Assembly (NCBI GenBank): GCA_039197065.1
Contig: JBCCUL010000043.1
Coordinates: forward strand, 1-64,000
Reading direction: 5' to 3'
Source of the DNA: JANQPX01 sp039197065
Lineage (GTDB): Bacteria; Pseudomonadota; Alphaproteobacteria; Geminicoccales; Geminicoccaceae
DNA length: 64,000 nt
The translations under genes and the position numbers were made by a program. This document shows positions 8,052 to 17,595 of this stretch, piece after piece. Within the stretch, counting starts at the first letter, position 1, and every line of letters begins with the position of its first letter. The notes below the pieces were generated by a model. That model was not told the DNA's origin. It saw nothing but the letters and a program-made list of their open reading frames with translations, and did no database searches.

Positions 8052-9437
8052 TTATCCGAAGATCAGTCCCGGCAGCCAAAGCACGATTTCCGGGAAGGTC
8101 CAGATGAGGGCGAGTGCCAGGAGCTGGATGCCGATGAACGGGATCACGCCCTTGTAGATCTGGAGGGTCTCGACCGCTTCGGGCGCCACACCGCGGAGGT
8201 AGAACAGGGCGAACCCGAAGGGAGGTGTCAAAAAACTGGTCTGCAGGTTGATGCCGATCATCACGCCGAGCCAGAGCGGATCGAAGCCCAGTGCTATTAG
8301 GATCGGGCCGACGATCGGCACGATTACGAAGATGATCTCGATGAAATCCAGGAAGAAGCCGAGGAAGAACATCACCGCCATCACCAGCAACAGGGCGGCG
8401 AGCGGTCCGCCCGGAAGATTGGCGAGGAAATGCTCGATCACCTCGTCGCCGCCGAAGCCGCGAAAGACCAGCGAGAACATCGACGCACCGATCAGGATGA
8501 CGAACACCATCGAGCTGATCTTGGTGGTCTCGAGACCGACCTTCCGGATCACCCGCCAGTTCAGCGAGCCGGCCTGAAGGGCGAGCAGCGTCGCGCCGAT
8601 CGCGCCGACGCTCGCTGATTCGGTGGGTGTGGCGATGCCGAGGAGGATCGAGCCCAGCACAAGGACGATCAGGATCAGCGGCGGCGCAATCACCAGGGCG
8701 ACCTCGCCGAAGCCGGGCTGATCGTCTTTCTCGGAATCTTCAGGTGCGAGCGACGGGCAACTCGATGGGTTGACGATCGCCATCACCACGACCCAGGCGA
8801 GATAGAGGCCGACCAGCATCAGGCCGGGTAGAAGGGCGCCGGCGAAAAGATCGATGGCGGTCACCGGCTCCGGCACCAGGGTTCCGGAGATCTCCGCCGC
8901 CTGCTCGTTGGCGCCCTGCAGAATGTCGGCGAGCAGCACCAGCACGATCGAGGGCGGGATGATCTGGCCGAGCGTGCCGGACGAGCAGATCAGGCCGGAG
9001 GCGAGGGCCGGGCTGTAGCCTGCGCGCAGCATGACCGGCAGCGAGATCAGGCCCATGGTGACCACGGTCGCGCCGGCGATGCCGGTGGAGGCGGCGAGCA
9101 GGGCGCCGACCACCACCACGGAGATGCCGAGCCCGCCGCGAAGGCGGCCGAACAGACGGCCCATGGTTTCCAAAAGGCGGCCGGCGAGCTGCGATTGCTC
9201 CAGCATCACGCCCATGAAGATGAAGAGCGGCACGGCCACCAGCGGCTCACTCTTCATCACGCCCAGGAGGCGGAGCGGATAGGCATTCAGCATGGCCATG
9301 CGGAAGAGATCGAGATAGTCGCCGAGAAAGGCGAAGAGAAGGGCGGAGCCGCCGAGCGTCAGCGCCACCGGAAAGCCGAACAGCAGGAGGAGAAGCGTCG
9401 TCCCGAACATGATGAAGGCGAGGATTTCGGGCGTCAT
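8052..9437 (-). CDS. dctM: TRAP transporter large permease DctM
   Basis: 461 residues, DctM/TRAP-T large membrane subunit with about 12 predicted helices. Family landmarks include VPLFIFMGVMLEQS, the ASTGIAGATVVTMGLISLP block, SGTLGQIIPPSIVLVLLAD and NLQTSFLTPPFGFALFYL near the C-terminus. It uses the ion gradient to drive uptake of the solute delivered by DctP. The ATG overlaps the dctQ stop by 4 bp. The insert of about 35 acidic residues near 225-240 (SSCPSLAPEDSEKDD) is a cytoplasmic loop. Ligands of the family are mainly carboxylates and related organic acids; the ligand here is not evident. Confidence 0.93.
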   Translation of the reverse strand: MTPEILAFIMFGTTLLLLLFGFPVALTLGGSALLFAFLGDYLDLFRMAMLNAYPLRLLGVMKSEPLVAVPLFIFMGVMLEQSQLAGRLLETMGRLFGRLRGGLGISVVVVGALLAASTGIAGATVVTMGLISLPVMLRAGYSPALASGLICSSGTLGQIIPPSIVLVLLADILQGANEQAAEISGTLVPEPVTAIDLFAGALLPGLMLVGLYLAWVVVMAIVNPSSCPSLAPEDSEKDDQPGFGEVALVIAPPLILIVLVLGSILLGIATPTESASVGAIGATLLALQAGSLNWRVIRKVGLETTKISSMVFVILIGASMFSLVFRGFGGDEVIEHFLANLPGGPLAALLLVMAVMFFLGFFLDFIEIIFVIVPIVGPILIALGFDPLWLGVMIGINLQTSFLTPPFGFALFYLRGVAPEAVETLQIYKGVIPFIGIQLLALALIWTFPEIVLWLPGLIFG

Positions 9438-9970
9438 GACGCTTCTCCTTCGCCGGTTCGTTGTTCGAGATCCGTGCCGTAGATGAGCGTCATGGCGGAG
9501 CGAACCAGGAGGACGATCAGCTGGATGCCGAGGCAGACAGCGAAGACGATGATCAGGGACTTGAAGATGTAGAGTGCTGGCATGCCGCCGGCTTCCGCGG
9601 ATTTTTCCAGCGTCTGCCAGGAGCGGACGACCATCGGCCAGGCCTTGGTGCCGAGCATGTAGACCAGAGGCAGGCCCAGAAAGAGGCAGCCCAGAACATT
9701 GACCCAGGCCCGGTAACGCGCACTCGCCGAGGCATAGAAGAGATCGATGCGCACATGGCCGTCATGGCGAAGCGTGTAGCCGGCGCCGGCGAGGAAGATG
9801 GTGGCGTGGATCCAGACATAGAGCTCTTGCATCCAGATCTCGCCATAGCCGAAGGCGTAGCGAAGGACGACGACCAGGAACACGTTCAGGACCAGGAGGA
9901 CCGCCAGGACGGCCGTGATCTGGCCGAGCGCCTCGTTGATCCGTTCGAGCTGTCGCACAAGGAAAAGCAT
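9434..9970 (-). CDS. dctQ: TRAP transporter small permease DctQ
   Basis: 178 residues with four predicted membrane helices, typical of DctQ. Characteristic segments are VVLRYAFGYGEIWMQELYVWIHATIFLAGAGYTLRHDGHVRIDLFY. The ATG at 9970 has a GGGAG ribosome-binding site 7 bp upstream; an upstream TTG in frame would start inside an inverted repeat. It overlaps dctM by 4 bp. It is separated from dctP by 144 bp containing two hairpins. Confidence 0.9.
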   Translation of the reverse strand: MLFLVRQLERINEALGQITAVLAVLLVLNVFLVVVLRYAFGYGEIWMQELYVWIHATIFLAGAGYTLRHDGHVRIDLFYASASARYRAWVNVLGCLFLGLPLVYMLGTKAWPMVVRSWQTLEKSAEAGGMPALYIFKSLIIVFAVCLGIQLIVLLVRSAMTLIYGTDLEQRTGEGEAS

Positions 9971-10006
9971 CGAAGCGCTCCCTGAAACCGGCGTTTCTTG
10001 TTGGTT

Positions 10007-10071
10007 GGGAGCGGCTCGCAAGGGTTGTGTGAGCCGCTCCCTTTGGAGAACGACGACGGATGCCGTTCTCC
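10007..10071 (-). promoter_or_regulatory. Two back-to-back stem-loops between dctP and dctQ
   Basis: Two hairpins lie in the dctP-dctQ gap. One is 11 bp and perfect (10007-10017 gggagcggctc with 10031-10041, 13-nt loop); the other is 8 bp (10045-10052 ggagaacg with 10064-10071, 11-nt loop). There is no T-run, so they more likely stabilise the upstream dctP message or lower read-through, giving more binding protein than permease. Confidence 0.6.
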
Positions 10072-10114
10072 TAGTGCAGAAGGCCAGGTGCCTCGAACCC
10101 AGCTAGGACAGAAG

Positions 10115-11236
10115 TCAAACCGTCTTGAAGGCGGCGGCGACCCGTGCCTGCATGAAGGCGCCTTCAGAGAGCGCCGACCAGTTGACCATGCCGTCTCTGA
10201 AGCTGATCAGGTGATTGAACAGCGCCTTGGCGTCTTCGGTCTTGGATGCGAGTTCGGGGATGACCTCGGTCGCGCGCGTGCCGATCGCCTCGATCAGCTC
10301 GTCGGAATACTGGCGAAGCTGGACATTGTGCTCGTCCAGGAGCTTGGACATCGCCTCGTTGTTGACTGCCTGGAACTTCGACAGGATGGCGAGATTGGTC
10401 GCGGCTGCACCGCGGGTGACGATCTCCTTCAGATTGTCCGGAAGATCCTCCCAGGCCTGGATGTCGAAGAAGCCATCCAGCACAGTCGCGGGCTCATGCC
10501 AGCCGGGATAGTAGTAATTGTCGACGACCTTGAAGAGGCCCTTGCCGAGGTCGGCCGCAGGCCCGATCCACTCGGTGCCATCGATCGCACCCGAGGTCAG
10601 CGCCGGCAGCACCTCGGAGCCCGGAAGCAGCACGACGTTGACGCCGAAGGTTTTCAGGATCTCACCGCCGATGCCTGGCATACGGAATTTGAGGCCGTCC
10701 AGATCGTCGACCGTGTTGATCTCCTTGGCGTACCAGCCGCCCATCTGGTTGCCGGTATTGCCGAGCGGCAGGAACTTCAGGCCGAGCGGGTTGTAGGCAT
10801 GCTTGTCCGCCATGGCGATGCCGTCGCCATAGTAGAGCCAGGCATTCTGCTCCTGCGCGGTCAGGCCGTAGGGCATGGCGGCGACAAACGAGATCGAATC
10901 GGACTTGCCGGCCCAGTAATAGGGGGCGCCGAAGCCCATCTGTGCCGTGCCGGTCTGGACCGCATCCAGCGCCTCGAAAGGCTTCACCAGCTCGCCAGCA
11001 TGGTAAACCTGAATGACCATCTGGCCCTCGGACGCGGCCTCGACATAGGCCGCGAACTCTTCGAGCGCCTGGCCGAGAAGGCCCGCCTTGCCGAAGGCGG
11101 AAACCGCGGTCCACTCGACGGCCTCCTGGGCAATCGCAGGCGCGCCGAGAACCGTTGTCCCCAGTGCCGCCGTTGCGCCTGCGACGGTCGCGGCGCCGGT
11201 GCTTCCTGAATGTCTTAGAAATTGACGTCTCTGCAT
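10115..11236 (-). CDS. dctP: TRAP transporter solute-binding protein DctP (Tat signal)
   Basis: 373 residues, DctP family periplasmic binding protein. The N-terminus MQRRQFLRHSGSTG with an Ala/Gly-rich hydrophobic core ending APAIAQ is a twin-arginine export signal. Mature features include GELVKPFEALDAVQTGTAQMG, the conserved LKFRMPGIGGEIL segment that carries the ligand-carboxylate-binding Arg, and IDGTEWIGP. The ATG at 11236 has a GGGAGG site 5 bp upstream, so it is preferred over a frame extension of 16 residues. First gene of the dctP-Q-M operon; resembles the keto-acid-binding subgroup and the second DctP in this window. Confidence 0.92.
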   Translation of the reverse strand: MQRRQFLRHSGSTGAATVAGATAALGTTVLGAPAIAQEAVEWTAVSAFGKAGLLGQALEEFAAYVEAASEGQMVIQVYHAGELVKPFEALDAVQTGTAQMGFGAPYYWAGKSDSISFVAAMPYGLTAQEQNAWLYYGDGIAMADKHAYNPLGLKFLPLGNTGNQMGGWYAKEINTVDDLDGLKFRMPGIGGEILKTFGVNVVLLPGSEVLPALTSGAIDGTEWIGPAADLGKGLFKVVDNYYYPGWHEPATVLDGFFDIQAWEDLPDNLKEIVTRGAAATNLAILSKFQAVNNEAMSKLLDEHNVQLRQYSDELIEAIGTRATEVIPELASKTEDAKALFNHLISFRDGMVNWSALSEGAFMQARVAAAFKTV

Positions 11237-11436
11237 TGATGCCTCCCACAAGAGTTTGCGTGGTTGAAACTGCAGATCGATCATGGGGACGTGGTGGATC
11301 GTCGGTAAATTCGGTCGATTGGGTAGCTTGCACGTTAAGTCGGTAGAACCTGACCGTAGTTATGCGGCCAAGCCTACCCAATTGTTCGGAGGTCGACGCG
11401 CCCGTGCTTCATGGATTTGGCTGTCAACGAAACGAA

Positions 11437-11469
11437 AAGCGCCCCCAGATCGAGGGGATCAGGGGGCGC
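11437..11469 (-). terminator. Intrinsic terminator after the orphan gene
   Basis: On the minus strand, 27 bp past the stop codon, an 8-bp GC stem (11439-11446 with 11462-11469) contains an inner GATC/GATC pairing and is followed by TTTTCGTT. This suits a terminator for the minus-strand gene upstream of it. Confidence 0.65.
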
Positions 11470-11496
11470 GTTCTCACGATCAGTTCCGTTATTGTC

Positions 11497-12825
11497 TTAC
11501 AGTCGGAGATTAAAGCCACCAGAATCGTTGGCCGGGTTGAAGACCGGATTATCCTGATAGTAGCGGTAATCCCCCTCGAAGACATCGCGTGTGTATTGAT
11601 AGTCACCGGGCTTTTCAGCGCCCAAGATGTCGTCGACGCTGTTTGAGAACTTCAACACCGGGTCACCGAAGTCGAGATCATAGCGGTTGACCAGACGATC
11701 GAACGCTGCGTTGAGCGTATCGGGACGATCGCTGTATCTCGACCGAAGGTCAGTCATCAGTTCACGCGCATGGGCGTTGTCGCGGATCGGCTCGAAGCGA
11801 TTGAGAACGCCGTGGTCTCGAAACACCGAGTAGAACTGATTGGCGACGGCAACCGGGCCATTGCCATGATTCAGGCCACCGGAAGAAAAGCCGAGATCCC
11901 AGGGGCTGCTGCCGAACAGGAGCTGCGAGTCATAGTTGAAGGCGGCGATTGTCGAGTTACCGCCATTGGGGATGACGGGCGGGCTGTAGCGAGTAGGCTC
12001 GCTCATGAAGTCTTGAAGCAGCGCGGTCGGATCAACCTTCTGTCCATTGAAGAAAATGCCTTGGAACTGGCCATCGGACCACCGCGCTTCGCCGCGATAG
12101 CCGACACCGACCCAACCGGAGCCAAGCCGTCCCGCTTGCTCGAGACCGAGGCCTGCTGCCGCCAAGGTGCCTGCGATGCCTTCGCCTGCTGGCGTCGGTT
12201 CCACAACGGCCGCCGGCGCCAGGGCAATCGCCGAATTCACCAGGCCTTTCGCCACCAGCTGATCGGCCGAGACCAAAACGCCGAAGTTGACGCTGGCACT
12301 GACATCTCCGGTCGGTGGGATAGGACCGCCCAGACGTCCATTCGCGAAGAATGCCGCATCGGGCAAAGGCGTTCCGTCGGCCAATCGAATGCGCGTCACA
12401 CCGCCAAAACCCGGCTCAAGCTGATTGTCATTGCCGGGTGTCCAAGTGCCGACGCCACCGACCTTGAAACTGCCGGCGGCCGTGCCGGGGTTGCTGACGA
12501 ACAGTGACGTGTTGCTCAGATTTCCAAAGGGCGTAATGCCAAAGACGCCCACTGGATTATCCGGTGACAGATTTCTGCCCGTCGATACGCCATAGACCAT
12601 GGCGCCTGGCGTGATCGAGGACCAATTGATGCCGCCGCCGCTGTTTTGTGCGAGGTTCGCGCCGTCGGCTCCTTCGATCCCATCGGCCCCTGCTGCTGTC
12701 GATCCGCCCCCTGCAGGATCCGTTTTTGGATCGAGAAGAGCAGTGAACTGCTGTTCATCGGATGTCGGCGGCTGAGCGCTCGCGGGCGTGGCGTCTACAC
12801 CACTCGTCAAGTTTTGGATATCCAC
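11497..12825 (-). CDS. Hypothetical protein, Gly/Asn/Asp-rich, possibly secreted
   Basis: About 442 residues; I do not recognise a family. There is no Sec or Tat signal and no membrane helix. Residues about 1-75 are a low-complexity linker rich in Ala, Pro, Gly, Asp; about 80-190 are Gly/Asn/Phe-rich (NPVGVFGITPFGN, GVGTWTPGNDNQLEPGFGG) and may be beta-structured; about 330-440 are more helical and charged (HARELMTDLRSRYSDRPDTLNAAFDRLVNRYDLDFGD) and the tail is aromatic and acidic, ending in FNLRL. An acidic tail with hydrophobic last residues and no N-terminal signal is compatible with type I secretion, but no RTX repeats are seen. GTG at 12825 is chosen for the GGAGG 10 bp upstream; ATG at 12846 lacks a site. 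Monocistronic, with its own terminator. Confidence 0.7.
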   Translation of the reverse strand: MDIQNLTSGVDATPASAQPPTSDEQQFTALLDPKTDPAGGGSTAAGADGIEGADGANLAQNSGGGINWSSITPGAMVYGVSTGRNLSPDNPVGVFGITPFGNLSNTSLFVSNPGTAAGSFKVGGVGTWTPGNDNQLEPGFGGVTRIRLADGTPLPDAAFFANGRLGGPIPPTGDVSASVNFGVLVSADQLVAKGLVNSAIALAPAAVVEPTPAGEGIAGTLAAAGLGLEQAGRLGSGWVGVGYRGEARWSDGQFQGIFFNGQKVDPTALLQDFMSEPTRYSPPVIPNGGNSTIAAFNYDSQLLFGSSPWDLGFSSGGLNHGNGPVAVANQFYSVFRDHGVLNRFEPIRDNAHARELMTDLRSRYSDRPDTLNAAFDRLVNRYDLDFGDPVLKFSNSVDDILGAEKPGDYQYTRDVFEGDYRYYQDNPVFNPANDSGGFNLRL

Positions 12826-12846
12826 GATTGATGTCCCTCCTGTCAT

Positions 12847-13260
12847 TGTCGATGGCCGACGACCCTCCAACGGCTGCATGCAGCTGCCGTCCAGGGCGCC
12901 GTTCTGATTCGCTCCATCGAGAGGCAAGATTGAATCGGGTTAAGCACCCGACGACGATGAGATCGCGCAACCGGCGTACCCGAATGAGCAAGGATCGGAC
13001 CCTCCTCCTTTCCTGCTCGGGGCATCCTCCCTAACATGACAGTCGTTATCTTGATGCCGTGCCAGAGAATAACCTCGCGGCTCCAGATCTGTGTCTCCGC
13101 AATGCAGCGAATTTCACAGTGTAGACTGGATCAATGGATCTGTCCGGTAAATTCGTACAGATTGGTAGTCGTCTACCCAGTAATACTGAGGAGAATTGCG
13201 TTGTAATCTATGTCATTATATTAATGACGGTTAAGGCGAGGTTCAATCATTATCGCTTAC
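12847..13260. other. Intergenic region, divergent promoters
   Basis: Roughly 414-bp region between the orphan gene and the histidine kinase. The half next to the kinase (about 13130-13260) is AT-rich and probably carries its promoter. No hairpin-plus-T-run or conserved gene was recognised; short open frames here overlap on both strands and look random. Confidence 0.5.
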
Positions 13261-14697
13261 ATGGTGAAAATGAATCTTAGACTGAAAATTCTTCTGCTGG
13301 CAGTGATTCCGCTGGTCCTGGCTCTGGGGGCGGTCGCCTATGTGGCGACTTACCCATCGGCCGAGCTCGCGCGGCAGGAAATCGACGTCTTCGAGAACAC
13401 CATGATCAAAGCCAAACAGGCGGAGCTTTTGAACTATGTCGCGCTGGCTCTGACATCGATCGATCATCTCTACAACACCGAGGAGCCAAGATCCCCGGAG
13501 GACGAGGCGGATGCTCAGCGTCAAGTCAAGCAGGTCCTGGACCGGCTGACCTACGGAACCGATGGCTACTTTTTCGTCTACGACCAGCATGGCGGCAGCC
13601 TGGTGCACCCTAAGCAAACCTGGCGGGTCGGCAACAATTATTGGGATCTCGAGGACGAAAACGGCTTGAAGGTCATCCAGCGTCTGATCGAGGAGGGACG
13701 GGCAGGGGGCGGCTATGTCCGCTATGCCTGGGAGCAACCGTCGACCGGTGTGGTGACCGACAAGATCGGCTATGCCGTCTTCCTGGATCGATGGAAATGG
13801 ATGCTCGGTACGGGGATCTACATCGACGATGTGATCACGCAGGTCGATCACGCCAGGAAAGAGGTTGATAGCGGAATTCGCAAGACCTTCCTTCTCATCT
13901 CGCTCATTGCCTTTGGTGGGGTGATGGTCGTTTGTGCAGCGGGTGTGGCGATCAATATCCATGAGACCCGCCTCGCTGATGGCAAGCTGCAGGCGCTTAC
14001 CGACAAGATCGTCGCTACGCAGGAAGAGGAGCGAGGCCGGGTTGCGCGCGAGCTGCACGACAGCATCAGCCAGATCCTGGTCTCGGTGAAATTTGCCCTC
14101 GAACAGGCGAAGATGACCATCGGCGAGGGACTAAGCCCGGCGTCGGCGGCGATCGAGCGAGCGGAGGACAATCTCAACCTCGCGATCCGGGAGGTCAGGC
14201 GCATCTCTCACGATTTGAGGCCGGGCATCCTCGATGATCTCGGCCTGTCCAAGGCGCTGGAAAATCTCGCCGAGGACTTCTCAAGCCGCACCGGTATTGC
14301 CGTCTCCATCAAGACCACCGGCTTCAAGAACCTGCTGCGCAATGATGTGAAAACAGCACTCTATCGAATAGCCCAGGAGTCGCTCACTAATATCGAACGT
14401 CATGCCGGCGCCTGCCGGGTGCAGCTATGGCTCCTGCGCAATCGGAACGAGGTCACCTTGCGTATCGCCGATGACGGTCAGGGCTTTGATTTGCAGCGCA
14501 TGGAGAAGGGCGGCGCGAAATGTGGTATCGGGCTCAAGAACATGAAGGAGCGATTGGAGCGGTTGGACGGCGACTTGAAAATTAACTCCTCACCCGCCGG
14601 CACCGTCATCGAGGCCAAGCTGACCCACAATGTCCTCCAGAGCCCGAAGGCGGCCCCCAAGCCCAGCGACGCCAGCGGCGAGGATCAGGCAGCATGA
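13261..14697 (+). CDS. Membrane sensor histidine kinase with Cache domain (NarL-type partner)
   Basis: 478 residues. Membrane helix about 8-28, periplasmic single Cache domain about 35-200 (GTDGYFFVYDQHGGSLVHP and WKWMLGTGIYIDD are classic sCache_2 motifs), second helix about 208-232, then a HisKA_3 dimerisation region with phospho-acceptor H266 in VARELHDSISQ and a HATPase_c domain (ESLTNIERHAGA, ADDGQGFDL, GIGLKNMKERLERL). Such sensors bind small organic acids or similar ligands outside and phosphorylate a NarL/FixJ regulator. The stop overlaps the regulator gene by 4 bp (ATGA). Resembles MctS/UhpB-like carboxylate sensors; the ligand is unknown. Another ATG three codons later is possible. 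Confidence 0.92.
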   Translation: MVKMNLRLKILLLAVIPLVLALGAVAYVATYPSAELARQEIDVFENTMIKAKQAELLNYVALALTSIDHLYNTEEPRSPEDEADAQRQVKQVLDRLTYGTDGYFFVYDQHGGSLVHPKQTWRVGNNYWDLEDENGLKVIQRLIEEGRAGGGYVRYAWEQPSTGVVTDKIGYAVFLDRWKWMLGTGIYIDDVITQVDHARKEVDSGIRKTFLLISLIAFGGVMVVCAAGVAINIHETRLADGKLQALTDKIVATQEEERGRVARELHDSISQILVSVKFALEQAKMTIGEGLSPASAAIERAEDNLNLAIREVRRISHDLRPGILDDLGLSKALENLAEDFSSRTGIAVSIKTTGFKNLLRNDVKTALYRIAQESLTNIERHAGACRVQLWLLRNRNEVTLRIADDGQGFDLQRMEKGGAKCGIGLKNMKERLERLDGDLKINSSPAGTVIEAKLTHNVLQSPKAAPKPSDASGEDQAA

Positions 14698-15341
14698 TCG
14701 ACCAGGAGCGTATCCGTGTCCTCCTTGCCGATGATCATCCTCTGGTGCTGGAGGGCATCCGCGCCTGCCTCGAAGCGTTCGCCCATATCGACGTCGTCGC
14801 AACAGCGGCCAACGGCAAGGATGCGCTGGCGCTGGCGCGGGAGCTTCAGCCAAACATCGTCGTTCTCGACATCAACATGCCTGAGCTGAACGGCCTGGAT
14901 GCGACCGAGCTGTTCAAGGAAGAAATGCCAGAGATCAAGCTCCTGGTGCTCAGCATGCATGACAACAAGGAATATGTGTCGACCGCCCTGTTGCACGGCG
15001 CACGCGGCTATGTCTTGAAAGACGTGTCGACCCGGGAAATCGTGAACGCCATCGTCGCGATCCACCATGGCGGCACCTATTTCAGCGCCGGCGTTTCCGA
15101 TCTCCTGATGGATCTGCAATCGGACCCGGCCAGAGGGAATGCGCTGACCACCCGCGAGCAGACCATTCTCCTCCTCCTGGCCGACGGGAGGAGCAACAAA
15201 GAGGTGGCACGCGAGCTCGACATTTCCGTGCGCACGGTCGAGACCCACCGCAAAAACCTGAAGCGCAAACTTGGCATCGGCACCACCGCTGGCCTGACAC
15301 GCTATGTCATCGAGAGTGGATTGGCGCAAAGCGTGCAATAA
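14694..15341 (+). CDS. NarL/FixJ-family response regulator
   Basis: 215 residues: receiver domain 1-125 with the acidic pair D13/D14, phospho-acceptor D59 (VVLDINMP) and K109 (YVLKD), then a LuxR-type helix-turn-helix about 148-210 (LTTREQTILLLLADGRSNKEVARELDISVRTVETHRKNLKRKLG). It is translationally coupled to the Cache-domain kinase and is its cognate regulator. Targets are not evident; the neighbouring orphan gene, TRAP transporter or chemoreceptor group are candidates by proximity only. Confidence 0.94.
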   Translation: MIDQERIRVLLADDHPLVLEGIRACLEAFAHIDVVATAANGKDALALARELQPNIVVLDINMPELNGLDATELFKEEMPEIKLLVLSMHDNKEYVSTALLHGARGYVLKDVSTREIVNAIVAIHHGGTYFSAGVSDLLMDLQSDPARGNALTTREQTILLLLADGRSNKEVARELDISVRTVETHRKNLKRKLGIGTTAGLTRYVIESGLAQSVQ

Positions 15342-15676
15342 GGCTGGCACATCGGTGGTCGACGACGACGTTGCGCGCAAGATCACGCTTTGATCTTTGA
15401 GCAGTCACGGGCATATCGAGGTTTTCTGAACGCGTTGACATGTTTTCATGTTCCTTCGCGCTGCCACCTCGACAGAAACAACGCCTCTTTCTCCAAAGGC
15501 ATAGGTCTTTGCGGTCTATAGCGTCGACTGATCAAACCCGCCGGGCATAACGACAGGAACCACGGTCGATTGACCAGATCGTCCGTTTTCCTGATCCAGC
15601 TGCGGACGCACCGAAGCGCATGCCGTACCGGACATGTTCAACCCGCTGCAGCCTTTGACATCATGTGAGCTGAGGA
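15342..15676. other. Intergenic region between convergent operons
   Basis: 335 bp separating the convergent response regulator and chemoreceptor genes. It has one AT-rich hairpin (AAGATCA 15379-15385 with TGATCTT 15391-15397, 5-nt loop) 37 bp past the regulator stop that could serve as a weak terminator. No gene recognised. Confidence 0.45.
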
Positions 15677-17581
15677 CTATCGGACGTAGTCCAGTTGCCG
15701 TGGCTTGCTTTCGGCGGCGTCTTCGCAAGCCATCTGAGATACCCTGAAGTAATCTACAAGCACAGTTAGGCTATCGGCATGCTGCATCAGGGTGTTTGCC
15801 GTTACCACCGATTGGTTTGCCAGGCTCGAATTCTGCTGCGTCTGACCATCAAGGCGAGCGATGGAAGCGCTGATTTCCTGGATTCCCGAGGACTGCTCGG
15901 CATTCGCAGAGAGGATCGTCGATACGGCCGTGCAGACGTCCGTGACCCCCGTTCGGATTTGAGCAAGCACCTCGCCCATCGCTTCGACCTCATCGACGCT
16001 CTTGGTGATCTGCTCGGTACTCTGCGAGACGAGATCCTTGATGTCGCGGGACGCGTCGCTTGCACGTTGCGCCAAGGCTCGAACTTCTGATGCGACGACC
16101 GCGAAACCTTTGCCTGCTTCGCCGGCCCGCGCCGCCTCCACGGCTGCATTCAGCGCCAGCAAGTTCGTCTGAAAAGCGATACTGTCGACAAGCGAGGTGA
16201 TCTCTGAGATCTGTTGAGAGCGCTCATTGACCTTTCGGATGGAATCGACGGCACGAGCGGCAGCCTGTTCTCCCTGGGCAGCGACTTCATTGGAGCTCAT
16301 CGACAGCTGATGCGCAGATTGTGCGGCTTCGGTGTTCGCTCCAACGCTCGCCGTCAGTTCGTCCATGGTGCCCGCGGTTTCTCTGAGCGACGCCGCCTGT
16401 GTTTCAGCGCGTGACGATAAGCTCTCCGATCCCGCCGCCATCGTGCTCAATGACGATTGAAGCGTGTCCGCGGTATGTGCGATCTGACCGACCATCTCGC
16501 GCAGTTTGTCCGCCGTGGCGTTCGCGTCCGATTGGAGAGCTGCGAATACGCCTTCGAAATTTCCGGTCATGCGCGCGGACAGATCGCCGGCGGCGAAGCT
16601 GCGCAGCACTTTGGAAACAGAGGATACGGAATTGTCGACGCTGTCGAGGAGCGTATTCATTCGATGGGCGACCGCGCGAAGTTCCTCGCTGCTCTGATCA
16701 TCCTCCAGGCGTGCTGACAGATCGCCGCGGCGGGCGCTCTCGACGACGGTCTGCAAGCGTTCCTGAAAGGCCTCGGCAGCATCGGCGCGGAGGCGTCGCG
16801 CCTCTTGCTCTCGACGCTCACGCTCAGCTAATTCCTCACGTTCCTCAAGGCCGGCACTCAGGATGCCGACCACATGAGCCATCTCAGCGATTTCATCAGA
16901 TGCTTCACTCTTAACTTTAGACTTCGACAACGTGCGCAAATCTTCGATGACGTCGATGATCGATGACGAGACGGCTCGGGCTGAGCGCAAAGCGAACCAG
17001 AGCGCCGTCGCCATAAGCACCAGTCCCAATGCGGCCACGACAGCGAGGACCCAAGACATCATCGACATGTTTTCACGGCTCAGCCGCGTTGCATCGGCTC
17101 TGGCTATTTCCTTGATCGAGTCGGCCGACTGAGCAACGAGCGCTGCTTTTCGCTGAAGCCGTTCGGTGGTCGGTACCTCGTTTGATGGCAGAACACCGAG
17201 GACGATGCGCGCATCTTCGACCCAAGCGACGAAGTGCTTTTGCAGCGCCGTGGCGGCATTCCGCATTCGGTCTGAGCGCACCGTATTTAGGACATGTTCG
17301 ACATGCTCGCTCGCCTTGTCCACGTTGGCGTCGAATGAGGCGACGATCGGCTCCATCTCGAGAAGTCGAGTCATCGCGGCAACCTGCGTGACGACCGCCT
17401 TCGCCTCTTCCAATGCTGCATCGATATGGTCGGCGTGAACCACCGTTGCCAACGAATCATCGAAAACCACTGTCTGGCGATCGATGGCATAAAGCCCTGC
17501 GAGCCCGAACACGGCGCCAATGACGAGGCCAACGGCGGCGACGATGGCGACCGGTGCGATTACGCGCTTCTTCAGTGACAT
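15677..17581 (-). CDS. Methyl-accepting chemotaxis protein
   Basis: 634 residues. Helix about 8-32, periplasmic helical domain of about 140 residues with no recognised ligand fold, second helix about 175-197, then two HAMP-like repeats each containing GDLSAR (about 290 and 340) and a signalling domain whose hairpin tip reads ISEITSLVDSIAFQTNLLALNAAVEAARAGEAGKGFAVVASEVRALAQRA (quoted in parts: the tip is the family's most conserved region). There is no C-terminal CheR-binding pentapeptide. The gene starts 14 bp after the di-heme peroxidase gene, so the two are likely co-transcribed; this suggests a link between chemotaxis and redox or peroxide state (inference). Confidence 0.92.
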   Translation of the reverse strand: MSLKKRVIAPVAIVAAVGLVIGAVFGLAGLYAIDRQTVVFDDSLATVVHADHIDAALEEAKAVVTQVAAMTRLLEMEPIVASFDANVDKASEHVEHVLNTVRSDRMRNAATALQKHFVAWVEDARIVLGVLPSNEVPTTERLQRKAALVAQSADSIKEIARADATRLSRENMSMMSWVLAVVAALGLVLMATALWFALRSARAVSSSIIDVIEDLRTLSKSKVKSEASDEIAEMAHVVGILSAGLEEREELAERERREQEARRLRADAAEAFQERLQTVVESARRGDLSARLEDDQSSEELRAVAHRMNTLLDSVDNSVSSVSKVLRSFAAGDLSARMTGNFEGVFAALQSDANATADKLREMVGQIAHTADTLQSSLSTMAAGSESLSSRAETQAASLRETAGTMDELTASVGANTEAAQSAHQLSMSSNEVAAQGEQAAARAVDSIRKVNERSQQISEITSLVDSIAFQTNLLALNAAVEAARAGEAGKGFAVVASEVRALAQRASDASRDIKDLVSQSTEQITKSVDEVEAMGEVLAQIRTGVTDVCTAVSTILSANAEQSSGIQEISASIARLDGQTQQNSSLANQSVVTANTLMQHADSLTVLVDYFRVSQMACEDAAESKPRQLDYVR

Positions 17582-17595
17582 CTTTAGGTGCCCAG

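Noticed and set aside
15379..15397. Hairpin AAGATCA/TGATCTT as terminator of the response regulator
   Set aside because: Stem is short and AT-rich with no T-run; too weak to call as a separate terminator.
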